A DNA stretch of 64,000 nucleotides from Pseudomonas graminis (GTDB taxonomy: Bacteria > Pseudomonadota > Gammaproteobacteria > Pseudomonadales > Pseudomonadaceae), in NCBI RefSeq assembly GCF_004364335.1, contig NZ_SOCR01000004.1, forward strand, positions 372,001-436,000, given 5' to 3'. Of this stretch, positions 16,871 through 26,583 are shown piece after piece. The notes below the pieces were generated by a model. It made no database searches. It saw nothing but the letters and a program-made list of their open reading frames with translations, and had not been told where the DNA came from. The position numbers were made by a program, and so were the translations under genes. Positions within the stretch are counted from its first letter, which is position 1. The number at the start of each line of letters is the position of its first letter.

Positions 16871-19800
16871 ATGAACACCGCCAGTCAGGCTCTCACTGCT
16901 ACATTCATTCAGAACACGCTCCCACATTGGTTCATCCAGGCCACGCCGGCGATGCGCGATGCCCTGCGCCAGGACATGACCCTGGCCCAGGCCGCTCGGG
17001 AAGACCTCAGTCAGGTGCTCCAGCCTATTCAGGACCTCCCGGCATTTGCCCGCCCGTTGCTGACCCAGGCCCTCGAGGCCGAATTCGGGCCGGGTCTCGA
17101 TGTTGATCGTGACCATTTCTTCCATGCTCGATTCCAGCGCGAAGGGCTGACGGGCCGGGCTGCACCGCAGGGTTCCAGCACCCGTTCGCTGCTGGCGGCC
17201 GCGTTGCAGAATTTCGAGGCGGCCGAGGTCGGGGAAACTGATCGCGAAAGCGCCTCTGCCATCGTTCGTGGCTCGCCTGATGCTTTGGCGGCGCACGCGA
17301 GCGTGCATCCTTTGAACGTACGTCCCGGTCGATTTATCGAGCTGTGCCGCCGGCTGGACCTGGGCGGCCAGTACCAGCGTCACTTGCGTCATGTGCTGCA
17401 TCCCGTGGCGCGGCCCGGTATGGCCGGCAGTCTGGACAGCAAAGACATCAAGGCGCGCATCATCGAACGCGCGCGTCTGGCCCTACGGGTCGATTGTCAC
17501 ATCGCGCGCCTCAAGGGGACGATCGACGAGGCACAATACCAGGCGCTGTTGCGGCTCGACTTCACTGGCCCGGCCGCTCAGGTCTGCACCTTGCAGATGC
17601 TGGGCTGCAAATTGCGCGGTGCGTTGCTGTTCAAGCTCGGTGAGCAGACACGCTGCACGGTGTACCTGCCGGGAGAACCGGATAATGCGGTTCAGTCCTA
17701 TCCCTCGATGGAAGATTTCACACAGGCACTGAGAACCAAACTGCGTTCCGAGGCGTACCAGCGCTACTTCGACCGGTTCATTCCCGAGCGCAGCAAGTCG
17801 GTCTTCTTCAAGCGTCTGCATGAGCGACTGGCGCCCCACGTGCTGCACAGCGTCGCCCGCGGCAAAGGTTTTCACCGACAGCTGATCAGCGTTTCCGAGG
17901 TGGATCAGAAGGCTTTTCTCGATCTTGAAGCCATCGAGGTGGGCGGCGCGCTGGGTGATGTTGTCTATCTTCACCACATGCTGCAAGTGAAGGACGACGC
18001 TCGCGTACTGGCGGTCCCCACTGATGACGAAGACCGCAAAACCCGCGATCGTCGTCTCGCTGAATGGCTGGACTACGGCATGGACGGGCTGAATATCGCC
18101 GCGCTGTTCGTTCCCGGCCTGGGCGAAACCATGATGTTGGTCGCCGGTGCGCAATTGCTGGACGAGACCTTCGAAGGTATTGAAGCGTGGCGCCATGGCG
18201 ACATGGATGAAGCGTTGGATCATCTGGGCCGTGTGGCGCAAAACCTGGCATTGATGGGGGTAACGGGTGCCGCCGGTGCGGCGGCCGGCGCAATGGCAGC
18301 AGAGGCTGCCGCAGCGCAGCCGCCGTCCTTCATCACGCGCAGTGTGCCGGCCCGGGACGCCGCCGGACGTGTGCGCTTGACCGATGTCGGCGTGGCCCTG
18401 CGCCGTTTGCATCCGGAGTTCGCGGACATCGACGACAAGTCGGTCAGCCGCATCATGGCGGTCAGCGGCGTGGATGAGGAACGCCTGGCGGCCTTGCACA
18501 TCGGCCGTCTCCCCGCGCCTGCGGAGCTGGTCGACACTGTCAAGCGGTTCCGGCTGAGTCTGCAAGCGGCAGAGTCCAGTGAGGCATTCGAGGCGGCCTA
18601 CCGCGCCAGCGAACAGTCGAGCGATCCGCTGATTGTCCTGCTCAGGCGCGATTTCCCCTCCCTCACATTGTCTGCAGGCCAGTCGCTGGTTGCAGAAATG
18701 AGCGCCGAGCAGAGGCTCGCCATGTCCGACACTCAACGCATCCCGCTGGACGTGGCCGGTAAGGTTCGCATGCACTTGCGTCAAAACCGGATGAGCCGCG
18801 CGCTGGAAGGCTTCTTTCTGACGCCGAGCACGGTCAACCGAGATCTGCAACGCCTGACATTGCGCAGCCTCGCAACCTTTCCGGGATGGCCCGCCGACCT
18901 GCGTATCGAAATTCGCGACGGCAGTGCCACAGGGCCATTGCTTGACAGTGTTGGCGCCGAAAGCGCCGAGCGCCGATGCTTTATGGTCAGAACCGACAAA
19001 GGGTTTCAAACAGGTGGCGCCGACTCATCGGAAAAACCGCGCAGCCTGTTTTCCGCTCTCCTGCGGGTACTGCCCGAGGACAGCCGTCGGGTGATGGGAC
19101 TGAACGATGCTGACACCCAGATACGGGCTTTGAAGCGCAGGGTTTTCGACTGGGTCCGCTCGCAACCGAAATGGGCTGCCGAGCAATTGGGCGAATGGAC
19201 ATTTCCCACCCGGTTCAGCCCGCCGCAGCGTTTGCCCGACGGGCGCATCGGCTACCCCCTCAGCGGACGCGGTGCTGTGCCGCTTGCGGGCGGAAGCACG
19301 ACCGAACAGCAACTGCTCCAGGCCATGACCCATCTTTATCCGGAGAGCGTGGAATTGCCCGAGCAGGTCCGCAGCATGGCGCGACGTGCTCGCCCACTGG
19401 AGCAATTGCTGGCCGCAACCCGTGCCCTTATTGCTGCTTACGATCAACTCCACGTCAGCCTGATCGCCTGGGCCGAGGCGGACGACATGAGCGTGCTGCT
19501 CAATGACGGGGAGCGCATGGCGCGACGTCGCGTGGCCAACGCACTGGGGCGGGCATGGCGCTACAGCCACGATACGGCGCCCCGGGGTTCTCGCTGGCTC
19601 GTTCTGGAGCACGTCGCCATTCCGGAGCTTCCACCATTGCCGAATTTCTACACAGACATCACTCAGATCGAGCTGAACACCGTCGCACTGGACAGAGGCG
19701 CTGCCGATGCTTTCCTGGCGAATTTCCCTAATCTGACGCGACTGAACGTGCAGGGCAGTTTAACCGAGCTGCCGGCCATCCTGCCGCAGCTTCAGTATCT

Positions 19801-21172
19801 GGAGCACCTGTCTCTGGAAAACATGCCATGGCCGATCGCCCAGCCAGTGATGGACAGGCTGATGGATATTCCCGCACTCACCTCACTGAGCCTGGCAGGC
19901 ACTTATCTGGGCGAACTGACCGACACTAGCCGCCTTCGTTTGTCGACCTTGTGGATCAACAACACAGGCCTTACTCAATGGCCTGAATGGACCCAGTCTC
20001 TGGCCCTCAATGAGCTGGACATCAGCGACAACCACATCACCGAGATCGCTGCCGAGGTCATCGAAAACCCGACCGATCACGACCGGCATACGGTGATATA
20101 CGCCTACAACAACCCTTTTACACACGAGGCGCTGGAAGCTTACTGGCGCAACGACACCGGCTACGGTCATCGTTATCAGCTGGATTACGACTTCCCGGAG
20201 GACATCCGCGAGATCCACGTAGAGGGCGCCCGGATCGAAACCGACTCCGATTCATCGGACGACGGCGAGCCCCACGGCCATCGCGCCGGGTCAAGCCGCC
20301 GTGTTCCCGAGGCGTCGGCGCAGGACTGGTTACAGCCAGGTGAAGACGTGTTGAACGCGCGGCTGCTGGCAGCATGGGAGCGGGTGGAGCAGGCGGCCGG
20401 CGCGCCTCATTTGCTGGTATTACTGCAGCGTTTGCGGGAGACCCCGGACTTTCGCCAGTTCCATGCCGAGCTCGCCAGCGACGTGCTGACCGTGCTGGAA
20501 ACCGCCGCGCAGGATGCCCCGTTGCGCAGCCAGCTTGAGGTCATGGCCAATGACCGCCTGTTCGGTGCCAATCAAACCTGCCAGGACGGTGCGCGGCTGA
20601 TTTTCAGTGACATCCAGGTGGCGGTTTACAGTCATGGAGCGCTGCTCGGGGTGGCCGAGGGTCAGCGTACGGAGGCGTTGCTGGGCGTCATTCGCCAGCT
20701 CTTTCGGCTCAACGAGGTGCAGGCGATCGCCGACGCCGAAATAGCCAGACGTGAGAGCCTCGGCCGGCCCGTGGACCATGCCGAGGTACGGCTCGCCTAC
20801 CGGATAGGGTTGGCGGACGATCTCGGCCTGCCGGGGCAGCCTTACCGCATGGCCTGGGAACGGCTGGCCGCGGTTGATCGTGGCGCGTTGCTGGATGCCC
20901 GCCGTCACGTACTGGACGCCGAACGCGGGCCGAGGTTTCTGCAGTTCGCTGTCGATGATCGGCAGTGGAATGCGCGGCTGCGCTCGGAGCACCAGGAGGG
21001 TCTTGATCTGGCCACTGCTTCAGTGCGCGAGCGCATGAACGCGCTGGAAGACCACCCGCCGACCGATCCGGACGACTATCATCGCCAAGGGGTGGCGCTC
21101 ATTGCCGAGCGCGAAGCTGCCGAAGCATTGATGCTCCGCCAACTCACGGATCTGTACCGCGCGGGCTGGTAA
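16871..21172 (+). CDS. DUF6543/LRR protein with C-terminal NEL-type E3 ubiquitin ligase
   Basis: A 1,433-residue protein. Residues ~20-640 match the DUF6543 (dermonecrotic-toxin-like) region of large Pseudomonas proteins, including a hydrophobic Ala/Gly-rich stretch at ~400-480 (LFVPGLGETMMLVAGAQLL). Leucine-rich repeats follow (~925-1085), then an acidic linker, then a C-terminal domain from ~1150. That domain contains C1237-Q-D1239, the CxD motif of the IpaH/SspH NEL ligases, whose cysteine accepts ubiquitin. NEL enzymes act in eukaryotic cells after secretion. No signal peptide or secretion genes are visible here. The ATG has AAGGA upstream; the longer frame overlaps mnmC and was rejected. 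Confidence 0.85.
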   Translation: MNTASQALTATFIQNTLPHWFIQATPAMRDALRQDMTLAQAAREDLSQVLQPIQDLPAFARPLLTQALEAEFGPGLDVDRDHFFHARFQREGLTGRAAPQGSSTRSLLAAALQNFEAAEVGETDRESASAIVRGSPDALAAHASVHPLNVRPGRFIELCRRLDLGGQYQRHLRHVLHPVARPGMAGSLDSKDIKARIIERARLALRVDCHIARLKGTIDEAQYQALLRLDFTGPAAQVCTLQMLGCKLRGALLFKLGEQTRCTVYLPGEPDNAVQSYPSMEDFTQALRTKLRSEAYQRYFDRFIPERSKSVFFKRLHERLAPHVLHSVARGKGFHRQLISVSEVDQKAFLDLEAIEVGGALGDVVYLHHMLQVKDDARVLAVPTDDEDRKTRDRRLAEWLDYGMDGLNIAALFVPGLGETMMLVAGAQLLDETFEGIEAWRHGDMDEALDHLGRVAQNLALMGVTGAAGAAAGAMAAEAAAAQPPSFITRSVPARDAAGRVRLTDVGVALRRLHPEFADIDDKSVSRIMAVSGVDEERLAALHIGRLPAPAELVDTVKRFRLSLQAAESSEAFEAAYRASEQSSDPLIVLLRRDFPSLTLSAGQSLVAEMSAEQRLAMSDTQRIPLDVAGKVRMHLRQNRMSRALEGFFLTPSTVNRDLQRLTLRSLATFPGWPADLRIEIRDGSATGPLLDSVGAESAERRCFMVRTDKGFQTGGADSSEKPRSLFSALLRVLPEDSRRVMGLNDADTQIRALKRRVFDWVRSQPKWAAEQLGEWTFPTRFSPPQRLPDGRIGYPLSGRGAVPLAGGSTTEQQLLQAMTHLYPESVELPEQVRSMARRARPLEQLLAATRALIAAYDQLHVSLIAWAEADDMSVLLNDGERMARRRVANALGRAWRYSHDTAPRGSRWLVLEHVAIPELPPLPNFYTDITQIELNTVALDRGAADAFLANFPNLTRLNVQGSLTELPAILPQLQYLEHLSLENMPWPIAQPVMDRLMDIPALTSLSLAGTYLGELTDTSRLRLSTLWINNTGLTQWPEWTQSLALNELDISDNHITEIAAEVIENPTDHDRHTVIYAYNNPFTHEALEAYWRNDTGYGHRYQLDYDFPEDIREIHVEGARIETDSDSSDDGEPHGHRAGSSRRVPEASAQDWLQPGEDVLNARLLAAWERVEQAAGAPHLLVLLQRLRETPDFRQFHAELASDVLTVLETAAQDAPLRSQLEVMANDRLFGANQTCQDGARLIFSDIQVAVYSHGALLGVAEGQRTEALLGVIRQLFRLNEVQAIADAEIARRESLGRPVDHAEVRLAYRIGLADDLGLPGQPYRMAWERLAAVDRGALLDARRHVLDAERGPRFLQFAVDDRQWNARLRSEHQEGLDLATASVRERMNALEDHPPTDPDDYHRQGVALIAEREAAEALMLRQLTDLYRAGW

Positions 21173-21183
21173 CCTGCGGCACG

Positions 21184-21208
21184 AGGTGGCTGCCCATGAC
21201 AGCCACCT
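21184..21208 (+). terminator. Hairpin after the NEL-ligase gene
   Basis: A nine-base stem (AGGTGGCTG / CAGCCACCT) lies twelve bases after the stop. It lacks a proper T-run (TCGGCTTC follows), so termination may be weak or factor-assisted. Confidence 0.45.
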
Positions 21209-21325
21209 TCGGCTTCAACCGCGACCGAATGTCACTCCCGCATTGATCCATCGCTACAGTTGGGGGTCATACCTGCATCGGCACTGTCGCCTGCCAGTCT
21301 AGAGCGATCCTGAAGGGAGCCCTGC

Positions 21326-22828
21326 ATGTTCGAATCCGCTGAAATCGGCCACACCATCGACGACGAAACATACGACGCTGAAGTCCCGGCCCTGCGCGAA
21401 GCGCTGCTGGAGGCTCAATACGAACTGCATGATCAGGGCAAGCGCCAGATCATCGTATTGATCAACGGCATCGAAGGCGCCGGCAAGGGCGAGACCGTCA
21501 AACTGCTCAACGACTGGATGGACCCGCGCTACATCGAAGTGCGCACCTTCGATCAGCAAACCGATGAAGAACTGGCCCATCCGCCGGTCTGGCGTTACTG
21601 GCGGCAGCTGCCGCCGAAGGGGCGCATCGGCGTGTTCTTCGGGAACTGGTACAGCCAGATGATTCAGGGTCGGGTGCACAAACAGTTCAAGGACCCGGTG
21701 CTGGATCAGGCCATCAATGGTGCCGAGCGACTGGAAAAGATGCTGGTTGACGAAGGCGCAGTGATCTTCAAATTCTGGTTTCATCTGTCCAAGCGGCACA
21801 TGAAGCTGCGCCTCAAAACCCTCAAGGACGACCCGCTGCACAGTTGGCGGATCAGCCCGCTGGACTGGCAGCAATCGAAGACCTACGACCGGTTCGTGCG
21901 TTTCGGTGAGCGCGTGCTGCGCCGCACCAGTCGCGACTACGCACCCTGGCATGTCATCGAAGGCGTAGACCCGAACTACCGCAGTCTGACCGTCGGCCGG
22001 CTGCTGCTTGAAGGTTTGCAAAACGCCCTGAAGACGCCTGAAGGGGCGACCCATCTTGTCGGACTCGGCCCTTTGCCCCACAACAGCAATGAGTTGAGCC
22101 TGCTCGATAACCTCGACATGACCCTCGCACTTGAAAAGGACGATTACGACGAGCAACTGATTACCGAACAGGCGCGACTGTCCGGGCTCATGCGCGACAA
22201 ACGCATGCGCCGTCACGCACTGGTGGCGGTGTTTGAGGGCAACGATGCCGCGGGCAAGGGCGGTGCGATCAAACGGGTCGCCGGAGCCCTGGATCCGAGG
22301 CAGTACCACATCGTGCCAATCGCCGCGCCCAGTCAGGACGAACTGGCTCAGCCTTATCTGTGGCGGTTCTGGCGGCAGATTCCGGCGCGGGGGAAATTCA
22401 CCGTGTTCGATCGTTCATGGTATGGGCGTGTGCTGGTCGAGCGGGTCGAAGGCTTCTGCTCCGAGGCTGACTGGCTGAGGGCTTACAGCGAAATCAACGA
22501 TTTCGAAGAGCAGCTCACGGACTTCGGCATCGTGGTGGTGAAGTTCTGGCTGGCGATCGACGACAAAACCCAGCTGGAGCGTTTCCAGGCGCGGGAGAAA
22601 GTGCCGTTCAAACGCCACAAAATCACAGAGGATGACTGGCGCAACCGCAGCAAGTGGCCGCTGTATCGCGAGGCGGTGGGCGACATGGTGGATCGCACCA
22701 GCACCGAAATCGCGCCGTGGACACTGGTCGAGGCCAACGACAAACGCTGGGCGCGGGTCAAAGTACTGCGCACGATCAACGAAGCGATCGAGGCGGCATT
22801 CAAGAAAAGTGACAAGAAACACAAGTAG
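21326..22828 (+). CDS. pap: Polyphosphate:AMP phosphotransferase (PPK2 family)
   Basis: A 500-residue protein with two PPK2 domains in tandem (about 10-230 and 250-495), the layout of Pap enzymes that make ADP from AMP and polyphosphate. Each domain has a Walker A-like loop (GIEGAGKGETVKLL and GNDAAGKGGAIKR) and a downstream FWRQ motif. The second domain (DRSWYGRVLVERV, then KFWLAIDDKTQLERF) is usually the catalytic one. The start at 21326 has GGGAG eight bases upstream. It stands alone between the NEL-ligase gene and a convergent YecA-family gene, from which it is separated by a strong hairpin. The enzyme is cytosolic. Confidence 0.93.
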   Translation: MFESAEIGHTIDDETYDAEVPALREALLEAQYELHDQGKRQIIVLINGIEGAGKGETVKLLNDWMDPRYIEVRTFDQQTDEELAHPPVWRYWRQLPPKGRIGVFFGNWYSQMIQGRVHKQFKDPVLDQAINGAERLEKMLVDEGAVIFKFWFHLSKRHMKLRLKTLKDDPLHSWRISPLDWQQSKTYDRFVRFGERVLRRTSRDYAPWHVIEGVDPNYRSLTVGRLLLEGLQNALKTPEGATHLVGLGPLPHNSNELSLLDNLDMTLALEKDDYDEQLITEQARLSGLMRDKRMRRHALVAVFEGNDAAGKGGAIKRVAGALDPRQYHIVPIAAPSQDELAQPYLWRFWRQIPARGKFTVFDRSWYGRVLVERVEGFCSEADWLRAYSEINDFEEQLTDFGIVVVKFWLAIDDKTQLERFQAREKVPFKRHKITEDDWRNRSKWPLYREAVGDMVDRTSTEIAPWTLVEANDKRWARVKVLRTINEAIEAAFKKSDKKHK

Positions 22829-22839
22829 CGGGGAGGGGG

Positions 22840-22867
22840 ACGTACGAGCCGGAGTCGGCTCGTACGT
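22840..22867. terminator. Perfect hairpin between convergent genes
   Basis: A twelve-base perfect stem (ACGTACGAGCCG and its complement) with a GAGT loop lies twelve bases after the pap stop and 36 bases from the end of the convergent gene. There is no T-run on either side, so it may block readthrough only partly or stabilise the two 3' ends. Confidence 0.55.
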
Positions 22868-22902
22868 GTCTCACTCGGTAACGGTGAGGATGATCCGGGG
22901 GC

Positions 22903-23490
22903 TTAGTGATGGCGTGGCTTGAGGATCGCCGGTTTTTCATCCGGGGCTTGCAGCAGGAGATACAGCGCGGTCAGCGCTTCCGGAATCTGCACGATCATGT
23001 CGTCCATCAGGTTGGCGTCGGCGGCGATGTCGGCAAACTCTGGCTGTTCATCGAACAGACCTGAGCCGACCATGATCGGCAGCAGCATCTCGCTGACTTC
23101 CTCTTCATCGTTCTCGAACCAGGCCGACTCGCGCAAGAACACGCCTTCCATGAATCCGATGCACCAGCCGCGCAGCTCGGAGTCGTCGGGGTCATCGCCC
23201 AGGTCCAGATCGCAAGGCAATTCGAACTCTTCGTCCGACGCCAGCTGACGAGCGATGTGCGCTTTGAGCGCGATCAGGGTGGTTTCGATTTCCTGATGCT
23301 GCGCCTCGTCGGCGTAATGCGGCGGCTCGGCGAACAGTGCGTCGATCCACTCGCGATCGGGTACGGTTTCGGCGCAAATGGACAGCGCGGTGAGATAGCC
23401 GTGGGCGGCTACATAGTCCAGCGCTTCGTCATGCAGCTCATCGGCATCGAGGAAGGCTTGCAGGCGGTGTAATTGCTCAGCGAAGGACAT
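22903..23490 (-). CDS. YecA/UPF0149-family protein
   Basis: The 195-residue acidic protein starts at the ATG at 23490 (MSFAEQLHRLQAFLDADELH) and has the UPF0149/YecA features: an N-terminal helical part, a W-C-I-G-FMEG stretch (RGWCIGFMEGVFLRES) and a helical C-terminus with many Asp/Glu. It lacks the C-terminal SEC-C zinc motif found in some relatives. The molecular role of the family is not settled. It is divergent from recQ across ~210 bases and convergent with pap. Confidence 0.8.
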   Translation of the reverse strand: MSFAEQLHRLQAFLDADELHDEALDYVAAHGYLTALSICAETVPDREWIDALFAEPPHYADEAQHQEIETTLIALKAHIARQLASDEEFELPCDLDLGDDPDDSELRGWCIGFMEGVFLRESAWFENDEEEVSEMLLPIMVGSGLFDEQPEFADIAADANLMDDMIVQIPEALTALYLLLQAPDEKPAILKPRHH

Positions 23491-23700
23491 TGACAGACTA
23501 CCTTGGGAATAAACGATGCTGAATTCTAGGCCCTGAGGGCGCCCGGCGCCAGCGCAGAGGCCACAGGAATCGGTATTCCGGTTAATTTCGACCGCCGGTG
23601 TCACCGCTGTCCAATCTGTCGGAGCGCTCCGGTATACTGCCGCGCTTTGCGATTTCCACAGCGATTCTCGACCGCTGTTGCGGCACCATCCGGGGTATTT

Positions 23701-25827
23701 ATGCTCGACCAGGCTCAACGCGTACTTAAAGACATCTTCGGCTACGACAGCTTCCGTGGTCGCCAGGGTGCCATTATCGAGCGCGTGGCCAGTGGCGGTG
23801 ATGCATTGGTGCTGATGCCCACCGGCGGCGGCAAATCCCTGTGTTTCCAGGTGCCGGGCCTGTTACGCGACGGCCTTGCGGTGGTGGTTTCGCCGCTCAT
23901 CGCGTTGATGGACGATCAGGTAGCCACGCTGGAAGAGCTTGGAGTTTCGGCTGCTGCGCTGAACTCAACGCTCAGCGCCGAGCAGCAGCGCGATCTCGCC
24001 AACCGCATTCGTCTGGGCGAGATCAAGATGCTGTACCTGGCGCCAGAGCGTCTGGTCCAGCCGCGCATGCTGTCGTTTTTGCAGAACCTCAAGATCGCCC
24101 TGTTCGCCATCGACGAAGCCCACTGCGTGTCGCAATGGGGTCACGACTTCCGTCCCGAATACCTGCAACTGGGGCAACTGGCCGAGCTGTTTCCGGACGT
24201 GCCGCGCATCGCCCTGACCGCCACGGCCGACAAGCGCACGCGCGAGGAAATCGTCGAGCGTCTGCACCTGCAGAACGCCGAGCGCTTCCTGTCGAGTTTC
24301 GACCGCCCGAATATTTTTTACCGCATCGTGCCCAAGGAACAGCCGCGCAAGCAGTTGCTGGCGTTTCTGTCCGAGCGGCGCAGCGACGCCGGCATCGTTT
24401 ATTGCCTGTCCCGCAAGAAGGTCGAAGAGACCGCCGCGTTCCTCAGCGACAACGGCTACCCGGCGCTGCCGTACCACGCCGGTTTGCCCATCGAAACCCG
24501 CTCCAGCAATCAGCGGCGCTTCCTTAATGAGGAAGGCCTGATCATGGTCGCCACGATTGCGTTCGGCATGGGCATCGACAAGCCCAACGTGCGCTTCGTG
24601 GCGCACATGGATCTGCCCAAATCGCTGGAAGCCTATTACCAGGAGACTGGCCGGGCAGGGCGCGACGGTCTGCCGGCCGATGCGTGGATGGCGTACGGCC
24701 TGCAAGACGTCCTGATGCTCAAGCAGATGCTGCAGAACTCCGAAGGCGACGAGCGCCACAAGCGCGTCGAACAGCACAAGCTCGACGCGATGCTGGCGCT
24801 GTGTGAAGAGACCCGTTGCCGACGTCAGTCGTTGCTCGCCTACTTCGACGAAATCATGCCCAACCCTTGTGGGCATTGCGACAACTGCGTCGACGGCGTA
24901 CAGACATGGGATGCCACCGAACCGGCGCGACAGGCGCTTTCAGCGATCTACCGGACCGGCCAGCGCTACGGCGTGGGCCATCTGGTCGACGTTTTGCTGG
25001 GCAAGGAAAACGACAAGGTGCAGAGCTTCGGTCATCAGAAGCTTGCGGTGTTCGGTGTCGGCAAAAGCCGCAGCGAAGGGGAATGGCGTTCATTGTTCCG
25101 ACAGCTGGTGGCGCGCGGTCTGGCCGACATTGATCTGGAAGGCTACGGCGGCCTGCGCCTGAGCGACACGTGCCGGCCGTTGTTGCGTGGCGAAGTGACC
25201 TTGCAGCTGCGCCGTGATCTGAAACCGCAGACCACCGCCAAAGCCTCCGGCAGCCCGGCGAGCCAGCTGGTGCGCGGCGAAGAGCGCGAACAGTGGGAAG
25301 CGCTGCGCGCATTGCGACGCAAGCTGGCGGAAGAACATGGCGTGCCGCCTTATGTCATTTTCCCGGATTCAACTCTGCTGGAAATGCTCCGCAGCCAGCC
25401 GGGGACCATGGCCGAAATGGGCCGGGTCAGCGGTGTGGGCGCGCGCAAGCTGGAGCGTTACGGCGAGGCATTCCTGGAAGTGCTCGGCGGTGCTGCGCCG
25501 GCGCCGCGCGTGGTCGCCGATGTGCGGCACGAGCTCATCAGCCTTGCCCGCGCCGGCATGACGCCGATGCAGATCGCCGGGCAACTGCAGTGCTCGGAGA
25601 AGAACGTCTACACAATGCTCGCCGAAGCCATTGGCAAACAGCAGCTTTCTCTGGATCAGGCGCTGGACCTGCCCGAGGACCTGATGACCGAGATTCAGGA
25701 TGCGTTCCTCGACGGCGAAGGCGAGCTGCCCCCTGTCGCCGCCATTGCCGAATTGTTCACCGGCCGTGTACCCGAAGGGGTGCTGTACTGCGTGCGCGCG
25801 GCGTTGCAGTCGGAGTTTGAGGTTTAA
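23701..25827 (+). CDS. recQ: ATP-dependent DNA helicase RecQ
   Basis: The ATG at 23701 gives a 708-residue enzyme of normal length. Superfamily 2 helicase motifs are clear: [10 protein letters not shown] (Walker A), DEAHC (Walker B), ALTATAD, and [10 protein letters not shown] (motif VI). The RQC zinc site [12 protein letters not shown]...PCGHCDNC follows, with a winged-helix part and an HRDC domain (~545-620, [17 protein letters not shown]). A further C-terminal helix-turn-helix-like tail is present. It unwinds 3'-5' in RecF-type repair and suppresses illegitimate recombination. It is the first plus-strand gene after a divergent region. Confidence 0.96.
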   Translation: MLDQAQRVLKDIFGYDSFRGRQGAIIERVASGGDALVLMPTGGGKSLCFQVPGLLRDGLAVVVSPLIALMDDQVATLEELGVSAAALNSTLSAEQQRDLANRIRLGEIKMLYLAPERLVQPRMLSFLQNLKIALFAIDEAHCVSQWGHDFRPEYLQLGQLAELFPDVPRIALTATADKRTREEIVERLHLQNAERFLSSFDRPNIFYRIVPKEQPRKQLLAFLSERRSDAGIVYCLSRKKVEETAAFLSDNGYPALPYHAGLPIETRSSNQRRFLNEEGLIMVATIAFGMGIDKPNVRFVAHMDLPKSLEAYYQETGRAGRDGLPADAWMAYGLQDVLMLKQMLQNSEGDERHKRVEQHKLDAMLALCEETRCRRQSLLAYFDEIMPNPCGHCDNCVDGVQTWDATEPARQALSAIYRTGQRYGVGHLVDVLLGKENDKVQSFGHQKLAVFGVGKSRSEGEWRSLFRQLVARGLADIDLEGYGGLRLSDTCRPLLRGEVTLQLRRDLKPQTTAKASGSPASQLVRGEEREQWEALRALRRKLAEEHGVPPYVIFPDSTLLEMLRSQPGTMAEMGRVSGVGARKLERYGEAFLEVLGGAAPAPRVVADVRHELISLARAGMTPMQIAGQLQCSEKNVYTMLAEAIGKQQLSLDQALDLPEDLMTEIQDAFLDGEGELPPVAAIAELFTGRVPEGVLYCVRAALQSEFEV

Positions 25828-25957
25828 CCCGACGCAGTCGCGGCCGGCTGCACACGCTCACTCAAGCCATCCCGAGCAATCCGAAGGCATACCCGCCGCA
25901 TCCTGGCCCCTGCGACGAATCACCACGTCCAGGCGCTTGCCTCGTACCGGCCTCCAT

Positions 25958-25993
25958 GGTTAGCTGCCTATTAATTAGGAATCGCCTTTAACC
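25958..25993. promoter_or_regulatory. Nested palindrome, probable MarR-family operator
   Basis: CCTATTAATTAGG (25967-25979) is an inverted repeat with a TTAAT centre. It is flanked by GGTTA (25958) and TAACC (25989) as outer arms. It lies 26 bases before the regulator start and overlaps a TATTAAT that could be its -10 box. MarR proteins often repress themselves from such sites. This is inferred from sequence symmetry only. Confidence 0.45.
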
Positions 25994-26005
25994 ATCGAGT
26001 TACCT

Positions 26006-26440
26006 ATGCCGTTAACCGAAGAACACCGCTTTGGCATGCAGCTGGCCCATATGTCCCGGGGCTGGCGTGCGGAGCTGGATCGCCGCCTCGCTGATCTGGG
26101 ATTGTCCCAGGCGCGCTGGCTGGTTTTGCTGCATCTGGCCCGCTTCAAAGCACCGCCGACCCAGCGTGAACTGGCCCAGAGCGTGGGCGTTGAAGGCCCG
26201 ACCCTGGCCCGGCTGCTGGACAGTCTGGAAAATCAGGGGCTGGTGCTCAGGCAGGCAGTGCTCGAAGACCGTCGGGCGAAAAAGATCGTGCTCTGCGATA
26301 CCGCGCGGCCGCTGATCGAAAAAATCGAAACCATCGCTACCGCCTTGCGCCACGAGTTGTTTGAGGGCATCGACGAAGAAGAGCTGCACCTGTGCATGCG
26401 CGTTCATTCGAAAATCCTCGCCAATCTCGAAAAATCCTGA
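26006..26440 (+). CDS. MarR/SlyA-family transcriptional regulator
   Basis: The 144-residue winged-helix protein has LSQARWLVLLHLAR (helix 2), the recognition helix region LAQSVGVEGPTLARLLDSLENQGLV and the wing with VLEDRRAKKIVL. Together these are the MarR/SlyA pattern, including the D-R-R wing. C-terminal helices would form the dimer. It follows recQ by ~180 bases with its own palindrome-bearing promoter region and is followed by a stem-loop. The target genes are unknown. The same order of MarR gene, FimV-like gene and SelW-like gene is, from memory, kept in other Pseudomonas. Confidence 0.88.
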   Translation: MPLTEEHRFGMQLAHMSRGWRAELDRRLADLGLSQARWLVLLHLARFKAPPTQRELAQSVGVEGPTLARLLDSLENQGLVLRQAVLEDRRAKKIVLCDTARPLIEKIETIATALRHELFEGIDEEELHLCMRVHSKILANLEKS

Positions 26441-26452
26441 AAACCGCGCGAA

Positions 26453-26481
26453 CGCCCGCGACAAATACATTGATGCGGGCG
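26453..26481 (+). terminator. Hairpin after the MarR gene
   Basis: A seven-base GC stem (CGCCCGC / GCGGGCG) with a 15-base loop, followed by GAAAC and no T-run, so it is a weak terminator candidate. A second small stem (GCCCGG / CCGGGC at 26517-26537) lies in the leader of the next gene. Confidence 0.4.
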
Positions 26482-26583
26482 AAACATCCTGTTCTATTTG
26501 CACCCATACTGATGCTGCCCGGGTGACGTGTCCGGGCGTACCGAATGTGCAGGGACGCCTGCCTCGTCTTCTAAAGGGTTCGC

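Noticed and set aside
23647..23700. recQ extended upstream to 23647
   Set aside because: The added 18 residues lack a start signal, and the family begins at [20 protein letters not shown] from the ATG at 23701.
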